Made by a program: the position numbers and the translations under genes
Notes under the pieces: generated by a model
What the model saw: the letters and a program-made list of their open reading frames with translations, nothing else
Told to the model about the DNA's origin: nothing
The model's database searches: none
Assembly: GCA_020697375.1 (NCBI GenBank)
Contig: JAJFBJ010000144.1
Span: 1 to 7,549, forward strand
DNA: 7,549 nt
Direction of reading: 5' to 3'
Source: Nitrospira sp.
Lineage (GTDB): Bacteria > Nitrospirota > Nitrospiria > Nitrospirales > Nitrospiraceae
In this document: positions 1 to 6,066 of the stretch, piece by piece
Position numbering within the stretch: the stretch's first letter is position 1
Layout of the letters: every line of letters begins with the position of its first letter

Positions 1-2
1 TG

Positions 3-110
3 GAGTTGCTGGTCCAAAAGGACGAGTGGATTTCGCGCGATGGCCTTGTTGAGCGGCTGCTCCGCCTTGCGGTGCTGATACGAAATCATCCTCGGCCTCG
101 TAGGGCATAA
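3..110 (+). pseudogene. 3' remnant of a winged-helix (OmpR/CadC-like) regulator domain, partial at window edge
   Basis: Frame 3 is open from the window edge to a TAA at 108-110 and reads ELLVQKDEWISRDGLVERL followed by LRLAVLIRNHPRPRRA. The first 19 residues resemble the recognition-helix part of the Trans_reg_C winged-helix domain (pattern LLV..dewvSRdeLiERlWG). The usual continuation (WGkdVfvd...) is missing and the frame ends soon after. This suggests a truncated or frameshifted remnant, not a normal C-terminus. The upstream part lies outside the window, so an intact protein with an unusual tail cannot be excluded. The resemblance is from memory of the family and covers few residues. Confidence 0.3.
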
Positions 111-557
111 CGACTTGGAATTTTCCGCTTTCAGCTCAATAACATTTGACCAGCGTACGCCAGGCGGACATAGACGCCTACCGTCGAAACCGCCAGTGAG
201 CCTGAATTCTAGACTAGGTTAACCCCCTATGAGACCAACTGTCACGAAGTTGTGAGAGGTCGCCAGACGGGCTTCCATAGCCGATCGAGTCCCGGAGGAA
301 TCCCTGGAACTAGGGGCGCCGATAGCCATGGTTTCCCGCTAAGGGGCAATGCGCCGAAAAATTCTAGTTTCACCGGTTTTCAGAAAATACGGGTGCTCCA
401 CCCGAGACTATCCGAGATCCCCACACGGTGAGCATTTTATCTGACTGAAATTAATCGCCGGCATATCGGGAGAGTTACCCATATTACTCTTTTACTCTCT
501 TCTCCGCCTCAGCTGCGGTTTGCTTCTGTAACGTCGTGTCGTCAAAGGAGGTGTCTT
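111..557. other. Intergenic region without a supported gene
   Basis: I see no convincing ORF, tRNA or rRNA in these 447 bases. Small structures only: a 6-bp hairpin with a 3-base loop at 390-404 (CGGGTG/CACCCG), and a GAGAGT/ACTCTC inverted pair at 470-475 and 494-499 that includes a repeated TTACTCT (484-490, 492-498). The second pair lies about 60 bp before the gene at 558 and could belong to its promoter region. No good -35/-10 pair could be named. Confidence 0.5.
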
Positions 558-764
558 ATGACACGCTTGCTGATCATCGTAGTTCTGACGTTCACCCTTC
601 CCACCTTGGCCCACGCGAGCGACTACGAGACCGAATCGAGGTTGCTCGATCTTGAGCAGAGGACGCTCGATCTTAAATGGCAAGCCCTCGCCGCTGAACA
701 GCGCGCGATCGACGCCGAGATGCAGACCGCCACGCGCGAGCGCAAGGCCGAGATTGCAGCCTGA
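558..764 (+). CDS. Small secreted alpha-helical protein, unknown function
   Basis: This 68-residue protein starts at an ATG preceded by a near-perfect Shine-Dalgarno (AAAGGAGGTG at 544-553, 4-nt gap), which strongly supports the start. Residues 1-20 form a typical Sec signal peptide: MTR, then a hydrophobic LLIIVVLTFTLPTLA core, with likely cleavage after AHA (18-20). The mature part (SDYETESRLLDLEQRTLDLK onwards) is about 48 residues, highly charged, free of Cys and Pro, and has leucines in a helical repeat. It is therefore probably a periplasmic coiled coil or amphipathic helix. I do not recognise a named family; small coiled-coil periplasmic proteins of this shape can be envelope-stress or scaffold proteins, but no function is assigned. 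It ends 4 bp before the stop codon of the convergent gene at 769-960, with no hairpin between them. Confidence 0.8.
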   Translation: MTRLLIIVVLTFTLPTLAHASDYETESRLLDLEQRTLDLKWQALAAEQRAIDAEMQTATRERKAEIAA

Positions 765-768
765 TTCG

Positions 769-960
769 CTAAAGAGCTTGTGAACCAGAAAACTTTTTTG
801 AAAGATATTCTAAGTAATACTTGAGAGTCGCTCGATCACTCTCTGAAAGAAGCTCTGGTTTGACATCACGGGCTATCAGACGTTCCGCGGCCAATATAAA
901 TTCAGCCGCGACTTCGATTTTGTCGACCTCCTTAAAAGGCCTATCTTCGTGCGACCACAT
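769..960 (-). CDS. Small cytoplasmic protein (63 aa), unknown function
   Basis: The ATG start is preceded on the minus strand by AAGGGAAGG, a usable purine-rich ribosome binding site about 7 nt before the start. The protein MWSHEDRPFKEVDKIEVAAE... is charged, has no signal or TM segment, and is predicted helical. It has an ARDVKPELLSESDRATLKYY stretch, with the S-x-S-D-R pattern of a helix start, and a KYYLEYLSKKF tail. Composition looks like a true protein and not an antisense shadow. It is last in a run of four minus-strand genes, 123 bp after the glycine-zipper gene, so it may have its own promoter. It converges on the gene at 558-764 with only 4 bp between stops. The family is not recognised. 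Confidence 0.6.
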   Translation of the reverse strand: MWSHEDRPFKEVDKIEVAAEFILAAERLIARDVKPELLSESDRATLKYYLEYLSKKFSGSQAL

Positions 961-1083
961 AATCCTTCCCTTCGCTTTTCTCGTTGAGGCAAAAAGCAGT
1001 TTAATAACCCAAGGACTTTGGCGGTCCTAATTTATATCGAGGAGCCATTTCCCATGGGAGGCACGCCCTCTTTAGCAATTCGT

Positions 1084-1599
1084 CTACGCAGCTTTTTCTC
1101 TACTGGCCGCCACATCGGTCGCACCTCCGGCCTGCATGATATCCTGCGCCCGAGAAACGGCTTCGCTATCCTCGCAGTGCACCGCAATTAAGATACCGCC
1201 TTTTTCTAGGTGGCCTTCATAGCGCTTCGCTTCATATTCCGGAATTCCGATGCCGATGAGTCCCCCAGCAAGGCCACCTACGCTTGCACCGACTCCCATC
1301 CCGCTGAGCGTTGCCAAGAGCGGTCCTGCGGCGACTAGAATGCCCAGGCCTGGAATAGCCAATGTGCCGATTCCAGCAAGAAGACCGACCACACCGCCTA
1401 ATACCCCTCCAGCAGTCGCGCCAGTGGCTGTCCCTTCGAGGGATTTGGTGTGCTTTTCAACCGCCAGTCCCTGATCTTGTTGATTGTGCGGGGCAAGTAT
1501 CGACACTTCTGTCGAGGCAAAGCCGCCATGTCGTAGCTTGTCGATCAGGGACGCGGCTTCTCCATGCGTCCGTACAATCCCATATACTGCTTTAGTCAT
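1084..1599 (-). CDS. Glycine-zipper membrane-associated stress protein (YflT/DUF1269-like)
   Basis: A 171-residue protein with three parts. Residues 1-37 (MTKAVYGIVRTHGEAASLIDKLRHGGF..TEVSIL) form a beta-alpha-beta half resembling the general-stress YflT-type domain. Residues 57-120 are a long Gly/Ala-rich hydrophobic stretch with repeated GxxxG spacing (ATGATAGGVLGGVVGLLAGI, then a second GVGASVGGLAGGLIGIGIP), a glycine zipper that could insert in membranes. Residues 121-165 return to a soluble alpha/beta half (EYEAKRYEGHLEKGGILIAV..). This arrangement is common in environmental bacteria as small stress or uncharacterised membrane proteins. The ribosome binding site AAGGAG lies 6 nt before the ATG. 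It follows the BON lipoprotein gene by 35 bp on the same strand, so the two are probably co-transcribed. The exact biochemical role is unknown. Confidence 0.8.
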   Translation of the reverse strand: MTKAVYGIVRTHGEAASLIDKLRHGGFASTEVSILAPHNQQDQGLAVEKHTKSLEGTATGATAGGVLGGVVGLLAGIGTLAIPGLGILVAAGPLLATLSGMGVGASVGGLAGGLIGIGIPEYEAKRYEGHLEKGGILIAVHCEDSEAVSRAQDIMQAGGATDVAASREKAA

Positions 1600-1634
1600 A
1601 GCTTCTCCTTAGTGTTTGGTAGCTTTAAGGTCGC

Positions 1635-2234
1635 TTAAGGTCTAACTTCTAATACATCCTCTATTCTTTTGGTGGTCATCGTACCGGCGATACCTTTAAT
1701 TCGTTCGGCTTCGGACGCACTACGCACATGGCCTTTCAACACGACATGATCGGCCTCCGTTATGACGAGGACGTTCTTTGCGGCAAATGATAGATCTTCT
1801 CGCAACAAGGCTTGTCGAATACGCTGGGTGACGGCAACGTTGGCCTCACTTTCCGATTGATCAAGTGGCGTCACTGACTCTGCCTGTTTGTTTGCCTCAC
1901 CTTCCCTCTTATTTGATGGTACTGCGGCCATCTGCTCAGCGTGCTTTTGTTCCGCCAGCGTTTTGCTCGTCGGTGAATCGGGTTTGACTTGATCCTTTTT
2001 GCTCTCAATTCGATTATCGCGATTGTCGCCCGCGGCTTCTTTCTGATCCCGACGTTCTTGAGCTGAACTCACCGGTGGTTTCTTTGGAGGTTGCGGGGAA
2101 GCGCTAGTGCTCGGTATCGTCCTGCGTTGATCAGTGGGCTGAACCGGTTCAGCGGTAATCCTTTTCTTTTCCTTCTCACAGCCGATAAATAGCATGCCGG
2201 CGATTATCACAAACATGAACATCCGCGTTGTCAT
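1635..2234 (-). CDS. BON-domain lipoprotein
   Basis: A 199-residue envelope protein. The N-terminus MTTRMFMFVIIAGMLFIGC carries a lipobox (LFIG before Cys19), so it should be processed by signal peptidase II and lipidated. E20-K21 after the Cys argue against an Asp-type inner-membrane retention signal; outer-membrane sorting is therefore likely. Residues 20-130 are a low-complexity linker rich in Pro, Gln, Lys, Glu and Ser. Residues 131-198 are one BON domain (ANVAVTQRIRQALLREDLSF, then VLVITEADHVVLKGHVRSAS, then AERIKGIA and IEDVLEVRP), the fold of OsmY/Kon-type phospholipid-associated proteins. OsmY has two BON domains; here there is one on a tether. An AGAGGG ribosome binding site lies 5 nt before the ATG. 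It lies between the TM gene (54-bp gap) and the glycine-zipper gene (35-bp gap), consistent with an envelope-stress operon. Confidence 0.85.
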   Translation of the reverse strand: MTTRMFMFVIIAGMLFIGCEKEKKRITAEPVQPTDQRRTIPSTSASPQPPKKPPVSSAQERRDQKEAAGDNRDNRIESKKDQVKPDSPTSKTLAEQKHAEQMAAVPSNKREGEANKQAESVTPLDQSESEANVAVTQRIRQALLREDLSFAAKNVLVITEADHVVLKGHVRSASEAERIKGIAGTMTTKRIEDVLEVRP

Positions 2235-2288
2235 ATTAGCCCTCTTACACGAGTGTTATGGCCTGAAGCAGAGTGCAGGAATGTGCCC

Positions 2289-2501
2289 CTAACTCTTTAA
2301 GCGACGGGATTGGATTACTGAACGCGTATTCCGCCAACTGGGGCCCAGTCCCTCGCGACTTCGACGTATAGACCTAGTAAGTTGATCGCGAAGCCAAGTC
2401 AGCCGGCCCGGTCCTGTTAATGCGTTGAAGAGATACATAAGGATCCCCCCAAGAACCACAGTACCAATCAACATCCACAGTTCTTGTACTTCCCAGTCCA
2501 T
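2289..2501 (-). CDS. Small single-pass membrane protein
   Basis: A 70-residue protein with one clear transmembrane helix at residues 9-27 (WMLIGTVVLGGILMYLFNAL). It is followed by a strongly basic tail (WLRDQLTRSIRRSREGLGPS and further Arg/Lys), which predicts the C-terminus in the cytoplasm. No good Shine-Dalgarno precedes the ATG (only GTGG nearby), so the start is less secure; an internal ATG at residue 10 would remove part of the hydrophilic N-terminus without improving the ribosome site. It is first in the minus-strand run and 54 bp before the BON lipoprotein gene. The family is not recognised. The hydrophobic/basic pattern makes it unlikely to be a shadow ORF. Confidence 0.55.
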   Translation of the reverse strand: MDWEVQELWMLIGTVVLGGILMYLFNALTGPGRLTWLRDQLTRSIRRSREGLGPSWRNTRSVIQSRRLKS

Positions 2502-2535
2502 AGTCCACTGTCCATGCTAAGGCCACATCTCTTCT

Positions 2536-2550
2536 CAAATCACTGATTTG
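2536..2550. promoter_or_regulatory. 15-bp perfect palindrome, candidate operator
   Basis: CAAATCA, a single central C, then TGATTTG: a perfect 7+1+7 dyad. It lies 35 bp upstream of the minus-strand start at 2501, inside the divergent region, where it could control the minus-strand envelope cluster. The binding protein is unknown; it does not match the FNR/CRP consensus. Confidence 0.4.
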
Positions 2551-2603
2551 CGCACATCGCACCTAGAGCCCTCGTGAAGATAACTTAATACGCCGTAGAC
2601 CTT

Positions 2604-2634
2604 CTGCCTATCGGTGTAACCCCGCGATAGGCAG
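2604..2634. promoter_or_regulatory. 10-bp inverted repeat, candidate activator site or hairpin
   Basis: CTGCCTATCG (2604-2613) and CGATAGGCAG (2625-2634) are perfect inverted copies with an 11-base spacer. No T-run follows on either strand and the flanking genes diverge, so a terminator is unlikely. The arm centres are 21 bp apart, two helical turns, which fits a dimer- or tetramer-binding DNA site about 160-170 bp upstream of the sigma-54-like box at 2777. A decayed repeat is the alternative. Confidence 0.4.
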
Positions 2635-2776
2635 GCCAAAGGACCCATGACCCTGGTAAGTGGCTAGGGAAGCCATTTGGGATCGAACGGTGACTCGGGC
2701 TATTTCTTCGAGCCTTTCCTCTTGTGAGAACCGAGAAAATGATCAAGGGAATAGCCGGAACCTGAATACACTTTCC

Positions 2777-2792
2777 TGGCACCACTGTTGTT
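2777..2792 (+). promoter_or_regulatory. Sigma-54-like -24/-12 element upstream of the glycosyltransferase
   Basis: TGGCACCACTGTTGTT carries the -24 motif TGGCAC exactly and TTG at the correct -12 spacing (consensus TGGCACG-N4-TTGCW). It departs at C for G7 and T for C15. A start site near 2803 would leave a leader of about 76 nt before the GTG at 2879. An overlapping weak sigma-70 reading (TTGGCA 2791-2796, ACAAAT 2814-2819) is also possible. Confidence 0.3.
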
Positions 2793-2830
2793 GGCATAGC
2801 ATGTGCAAATTTCACAAATGCTCCTGCCAG

Positions 2831-2857
2831 CGTTCTTGACAAAAGCTAAAAAGAACG
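2831..2857 (+). promoter_or_regulatory. 7-bp dyad overlapping a perfect TTGACA hexamer
   Basis: CGTTCTT (2831-2837) and AAGAACG (2851-2857) form an inverted repeat with a 13-base centre. TTGACA at 2836-2841 is a consensus -35, but a -10 at 17 bp would be CAAATA and the start would fall on the ribosome binding site. It is therefore weak as a promoter for the gene at 2879; an operator or a chance hexamer are alternatives. Confidence 0.25.
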
Positions 2858-2878
2858 ACAAATAGAAAGGAGGTTCCC

Positions 2879-3997
2879 GTGAAAATTGCGCAAATTGCTC
2901 CGCTCTGGGAAAGCGTGCCCCCCAAGCTGTACGGCGGCACAGAACGAATCGTGTCCTATCTCACTGAGGAACTCGTGCAGCAAGGTCATGAGGTAACCCT
3001 CTTTGCCAGCGGCGATTCACAAACCACGGCTCGCCTCAGAGCAATGACGACGCAGGCTCTTCGACTCAGCGGCAGAGTCAATGGCGATGTACCCTTCACG
3101 CTAATGCAGGAAGTAGCCTTCGGAAAAGAAGCGGAAGAATTCGATATCATTCATTCTCATCTGGACTATTTAGGTTTTCCCATGGGTCGCCGCGCTCAGA
3201 CTCCAGTCTTGACGACGCTCCATGGACAGCTTGATTTGGCCGAGCTATTTCCGATTTTCGAGGAGTTTGCCGATATGCCCCTGTGCTCGATTTCCAACGC
3301 CCAACGTCGTCCTTTGCCCCATCTGAATTGGCAGGGCACGGTGTATCATGGCCTGCCAGCCTGCTATCCGTTTTGCCCAGCGCCCGGTTCTTATCTCGCC
3401 TTTTTAGGACGCATGGCACCAGAGAAGCGACCTGATCATGCGATTGAAATTGCCCGTCGGGTTGGCATGCCGCTTCGAATGGCTGCGAAAGTCGATCCAG
3501 CCAATCGGGAGTATTTCACGACTGAGATTGAGCCACTATTAGAGGATCCACTGGTCGAGTACGTGGGAGAGATCAGCGATGCTGAAAAGGGCAATTTCTT
3601 GGGGAAGGCCGCGGCGGTGATTTGTCCCTATGACTGGCCGGAGCCGTTCGGACTGGTATTAATCGAGGCTCTCGCGTGTGGCACCCCCGTGCTCGCGTAT
3701 CGACGGGGATCCATTCCGGAAATCATTGATGATGGCATCACGGGGTTCATCTGTGACGATCTCAATGAAATGGTCACAGCGGTAAGGCGAGTATCACTGA
3801 TTCAGCGGCGGCACTGCAGACAGGCGTTCGAGGCGCGCTTTACGGTGGCACGTATGGCAAGGGACTACGTCGCGCTGTATGAAAACTTGCTCTCTACCAA
3901 TCAGCGGCCGAGCCGCTTTATGAATGCCCGGGCGTTGCGCAACCGCCGGCATTTGACAAACGTTGTCCTCGACACGTTTCAGAAGAACGTCGCTTGA
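2879..3997 (+). CDS. GT4-family glycosyltransferase (group 1), GT-B fold
   Basis: A 372-residue enzyme predicted to transfer a sugar from a nucleotide donor; acceptor and product are unknown. The start is GTG at 2879 with a textbook ribosome site, AAAGGAGG, 5 nt before it; the first residues MKIAQIAPLWESVPPKLYGG match the usual N-terminus of the family. The N-terminal Rossmann half holds the glycine-loop PPKLYGGTER (14-23), IIHSHLDYLGFP (90-101) and a TTLHG loop (112-116). The C-terminal donor half holds AFLGRMAPEKRPD (174-186, with R178 and K183) and the E-x7-E signature EPFGLVLIE (E255, E263), followed by ALACGTPVLAYRRGSIPEII. Length is typical. After about residue 345 there is a basic tail (FMNARALRNRRHL) with no assigned role. 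No signal or TM segment: cytoplasmic. It stands alone on +, divergent from the envelope cluster. Confidence 0.92.
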   Translation: MKIAQIAPLWESVPPKLYGGTERIVSYLTEELVQQGHEVTLFASGDSQTTARLRAMTTQALRLSGRVNGDVPFTLMQEVAFGKEAEEFDIIHSHLDYLGFPMGRRAQTPVLTTLHGQLDLAELFPIFEEFADMPLCSISNAQRRPLPHLNWQGTVYHGLPACYPFCPAPGSYLAFLGRMAPEKRPDHAIEIARRVGMPLRMAAKVDPANREYFTTEIEPLLEDPLVEYVGEISDAEKGNFLGKAAAVICPYDWPEPFGLVLIEALACGTPVLAYRRGSIPEIIDDGITGFICDDLNEMVTAVRRVSLIQRRHCRQAFEARFTVARMARDYVALYENLLSTNQRPSRFMNARALRNRRHLTNVVLDTFQKNVA

Positions 3998-4463
3998 TTT
4001 GCTTCGAGCTTGTATGGGCGATCAGTACAAAAAGGTTGTTGTTGCCCTGAACTGAAGGCATTGCATGGGGCCGAGGATGGGGCGAACCACGATCATGCGC
4101 TCAGCCTTCATCCTGAGCGTCCATCGGCCACGACACCACTCGGATTACGTGAACATGTTCAGTACACGCCACATGTATTGACGGACTCGCGTATAGTCCT
4201 TTTTGTCCATTTCAGGGAATCGGACCCCAAAATAGTTTGGCGCGATGGTTCTTATTTAAGCCGGTTAGGGCTCTTGGTTTGTCATTCTGGTCAGCATTGC
4301 TCATGCCGCGTGCGTTCCCTGGCTGACCAAAGAAATTTATCGAATGGCTACTGGCATTGATCCGATCATGTGCCGCTTGAAGCCTACATACTGCCCGGCG
4401 TGTCACGACTATCTACTTAGTCACAGCCGAGCAGCCTAATCGCTCAACCTGGGCGTGTTTATC
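3998..4463. other. Intergenic region after the glycosyltransferase
   Basis: About 466 bases with no supported gene. The only long frame on + (4010-4360) needs a TTG start, lacks a ribosome site and has an unstructured, Cys/His-scattered composition. The minus-strand frame at 4212-4406 looks like chance. The one structured element is the nested hairpin at 4069-4129. Confidence 0.5.
4069..4129 (+). terminator. Nested stem-loop downstream of the glycosyltransferase gene
   Basis: The outer arms GGCCG (4069-4073) plus ATGG (4077-4080) pair with CCAT (4121-4124) plus CGGCC (4125-4129), with a 3-base bulge. Inside is a 7-bp stem CGCTCAG (4098-4104) / CTGAGCG (4113-4119) with an 8-base loop. It starts 71 bp after the stop codon. 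There is no T-run, so it is not a classical intrinsic terminator; RNA 3'-end protection or factor-dependent termination is possible. Confidence 0.3.
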
Positions 4464-4549
4464 CTGACCTGGGGTTTGTTAGTTCGCTGTCTCCCTAAAC
4501 CTCTTTGAGATAGCAAACAGTTAGAATGCTCGCCTACCCGGCTGCTACC
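4464..4549 (+). repeat. Block-structured dispersed repeat, copy A
   Basis: Same order of blocks as 7237-7324: CTGACC, two or three variable bases, GGTTTGTTAGTTCGC (4473-4487), exactly 29 unconserved bases, ACAGTTA (4517-4523), exactly 9 bases, CCTACC (4533-4538), then TGCTACC (4543-4549). The first 24 bases match the other copy at 22 positions; the spacers are near random. Orientation is the same in both copies. Confidence 0.6.
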
Positions 4550-4560
4550 CTTTTAAGTCT

Positions 4561-4593
4561 GGGAGAAGCCTCCGACTGACCCGAAGGCTTCCC
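4561..4593 (-). terminator. Hairpin downstream of the 4604-4819 ORF
   Basis: On the minus strand GGGAAGCCT pairs with AGGCTTCTCCC (AAGCCT 4566-4571 with AGGCTT 4585-4590, GGG 4561-4563 with CCC 4591-4593, a 2-base bulge and a 13-base loop). It begins 10 bp after the ORF's TGA stop. No U-run follows, so the strength is doubtful. Confidence 0.4.
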
Positions 4594-4603
4594 ATGAAGC
4601 GAC

Positions 4604-4819
4604 TCAGCGCTTCAAGACATGAGCGGCAACCCACTCTTTGGCTTCATGCGCAACGGTCACTAGAGCCTCAAGGTCGTTGAGACCAAATGAGGTACCATTG
4701 CGCCAGGCGCCGGACTGATCTTTGAACGGCCGAACAATGATTTCTTCTAGGTTCTTGAACGCTGGATGATTCTCCCCAATTGACGATGTGTTTTTATGCG
4801 GACCTCCCGGCGTGGGCAA
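4604..4819 (-). CDS. Small protein of about 64-71 aa, start codon apparently damaged
   Basis: Read from a TTG at 4819 it gives 71 residues, but this start has no ribosome site. The plausible protein begins about 8 codons later: the minus strand has GGGAGG, five bases, then CAT AAA AAC ACA TCG; one extra G after that AT would create ATG at perfect spacing and the start MKNTSSIGENHPAF. The body (NLEEIIVRPFKDQSGAWRNG, then TSFGLNDLEALVTVAHEAKE and WVAAHVLKR) looks like a genuine small soluble protein, with a beta region followed by one long C-terminal helix. No named family is recognised. A hairpin follows its stop by 10 bp. It may be a recent pseudogene, a TTG-started gene, or a sequencing error. 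Confidence 0.45.
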   Translation of the reverse strand: MPTPGGPHKNTSSIGENHPAFKNLEEIIVRPFKDQSGAWRNGTSFGLNDLEALVTVAHEAKEWVAAHVLKR

Positions 4820-4908
4820 AAAAACGTGTCAGGAACTATTCCTGGCGGCTGGCGGAAAGTTGCCTGGGCACGCGAAGAGTAGGCCGAATTTAAGACCTCC
4901 AACCGGAA

Positions 4909-4939
4909 TGCCCGCAGGATCGATCGATCCTGCGGGGCA
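4909..4939 (-). terminator. 26-bp perfect palindrome just after the lipoprotein stop
   Basis: 4911-4936 is a perfect palindrome: CCCGCAGGATCGA followed by its exact complement. One more pair on each side (TG/CA, with one bulged G) extends it to 4909-4939. It starts 9 bp after the TGA of the lipoprotein gene. Position suggests a terminator for that gene, but only a weak T-containing tail (CATTCCGGTT) follows. The core holds three overlapping GATC sites. Confidence 0.5.
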
Positions 4940-4947
4940 GTCTCCCC

Positions 4948-5811
4948 TCATGGTGTCGGTTGTATGGGCTGCGGTTCGCCGTAAAGGAAGTCATCCATCA
5001 TGACGATGTCATGGGACCCATCATCATTTGGTCCCGGCGCAGTATCGCCGCTCGTGATTCGCACTCGCGTGATGCGCGCGTCAGTAAAGACGATGCCGAA
5101 GAAGGAGAGACTTCCGTCCCCCGGCGAGGCGGGGACAAAGCTGCTGAAGATCAGCCCTCCGTCGGTGCCAAAGCATTCGATGCGCGTGCTGGATTGACGG
5201 TTCCCGTTTTTATCGCCGGGCCCGCTTCCATCCGGAAGGTCAACGTCCGTGAAGACCGCCCCGAAGCCACTGACCTTTGCTGCCACAGCTCCGTTGGTTC
5301 CGGGCACAAAGAACAATGCCTCAGTGACGTTGCTGTCCACTGCGGTGAACAGCCGCTTAGGGGTGAAGGTGGTAAAGATGCCGCCGTAGGTCGGATTGTT
5401 GAAGAGCGTCGCTAGGCCGCCCTGAGGCCCACCCGAAGGGGGTGCCTGCGACAGGCCCGTCCCTGGTGTGGTGAACTGGGCGCCGCGCGTGTTCAGGAAG
5501 GTATTGAACGGCGTGACCGGCGCGGTCGTCGTATCGACGCCACCGCCGTCCCAGTTGATCTCTCGGCGACCGTCAGCGTGAGGCCCGTCGTTGCCATTGT
5601 TATTTCCTTTCAAGGCGATCCTGTACTGTTCGATCGTGTTCTGAATCGAAGCGATGTCTGGCCCGGCAGCCTGAAATACGGTCGGCGGCACGAAGTCTCT
5701 GCCGGTATTCTGTGCGCGAGCCATCCCCTCATCGGCGCCATCTCCGCAACTCATTAACGTGAACCCCATTCCGACTACAACAACCAGGTGCGCCGGGTTT
5801 AACAACTTCAT
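4948..5811 (-). CDS. Predicted lipoprotein with a conserved C-terminal beta domain ending in DDFLYGEP
   Basis: From the ATG at 5811 (ribosome site AAGGA, 6-nt gap) the protein has 287 residues and a clean lipoprotein signal: MKLLNPAHLVVVVGMGFTLMSC, lipobox LMS-C22. An upstream in-frame ATG at 5868, also with a fair AAGGG site, would add 19 polar residues ahead of the signal and is therefore less likely. After the Cys comes a short linker, a helix (IASIQNTIEQYRIAL), then a Gly/Thr/Pro-rich beta region. Recognisable stretches are GRREINWDGGG, FTTPGTGL, FTPKRLFTAVDSNVTEALFF, GFGAVFTDVDLPD, RVRITSGDTAPGPNDD and DIVMMDDFLYGEP. I recall these from secreted, uncharacterised bacterial proteins, some carrying surface anchors. 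A jelly-roll-like binding fold is inferred; no catalytic residues are evident. A TetR-type operator lies upstream and a palindrome just downstream of the stop. Confidence 0.8.
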   Translation of the reverse strand: MKLLNPAHLVVVVGMGFTLMSCGDGADEGMARAQNTGRDFVPPTVFQAAGPDIASIQNTIEQYRIALKGNNNGNDGPHADGRREINWDGGGVDTTTAPVTPFNTFLNTRGAQFTTPGTGLSQAPPSGGPQGGLATLFNNPTYGGIFTTFTPKRLFTAVDSNVTEALFFVPGTNGAVAAKVSGFGAVFTDVDLPDGSGPGDKNGNRQSSTRIECFGTDGGLIFSSFVPASPGDGSLSFFGIVFTDARITRVRITSGDTAPGPNDDGSHDIVMMDDFLYGEPQPIQPTP

Positions 5812-5952
5812 GACCGTTCCTTGCTCGTTCTTTTTCGACAACACAGTTATATGTGAGAACCTCTTCATGACGATCCCTTCTGCGTCAAAAACACGCTAGC
5901 CATATTGTGATAATGCATTCGTGCTGTGAGCTCCCAAGACATCCGCTTCGCC

Positions 5953-5988
5953 CGGAGGGCTTCTGGCCCTTGAGAGGCAGGCCCTCCG
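5953..5988 (-). promoter_or_regulatory. Stable hairpin in the lipoprotein mRNA leader
   Basis: CGGAGGGC (5953-5960) and GCCCTCCG (5981-5988) pair perfectly, 8 bp, and the inner CTG-CC/GG-CAG extends the stem with a bulge. It lies in the long stretch (5869-6073) between the operator/promoter and the first ATG. There is no T-run. It may stabilise the leader or attenuate; no known riboswitch class is recognised. The minus-strand frame over this leader (5865-6089) lacks an ATG and is judged spurious. Confidence 0.35.
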
Positions 5989-6066
5989 TGGACGCATCTT
6001 CCGCGCAACCTTGAGATGGTAGAAGTGCGTGCGTACCATGGGTGTCCGCCGGCTGCCTCGAGGACA

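Noticed and set aside
230..300. tRNA T-arm-like GATCGAGTCCC
   Set aside because: No acceptor, D or anticodon stems can be placed around it.
2374..2562. 62-aa minus-strand ORF
   Set aside because: Frame shadow of the single-TM protein at 2289-2501, which has the coherent hydrophobic/basic pattern.
2585..2842. 85-aa minus-strand ORF over the divergent region
   Set aside because: Starts at TTG without a ribosome site and covers the promoter and dyads of the divergent genes.
4010..4360. 116-aa plus-strand ORF
   Set aside because: TTG start, no ribosome site, Cys/His/Ser-scattered composition without domain pattern; overlaps a stem-loop region.
4212..4406. 64-aa minus-strand ORF
   Set aside because: No recognisable pattern, mixed composition, no supporting context.
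4464..4487. Integron attC-like site (GTTAG and CTAACAAAC)
   Set aside because: No matching second half with RYYYAAC/GTTRRRY symmetry at a suitable distance in either copy, and no integrase nearby.
4960..5415. 151-aa plus-strand ORF
   Set aside because: Antisense shadow of the lipoprotein gene, which has signal peptide, lipobox and family motifs.
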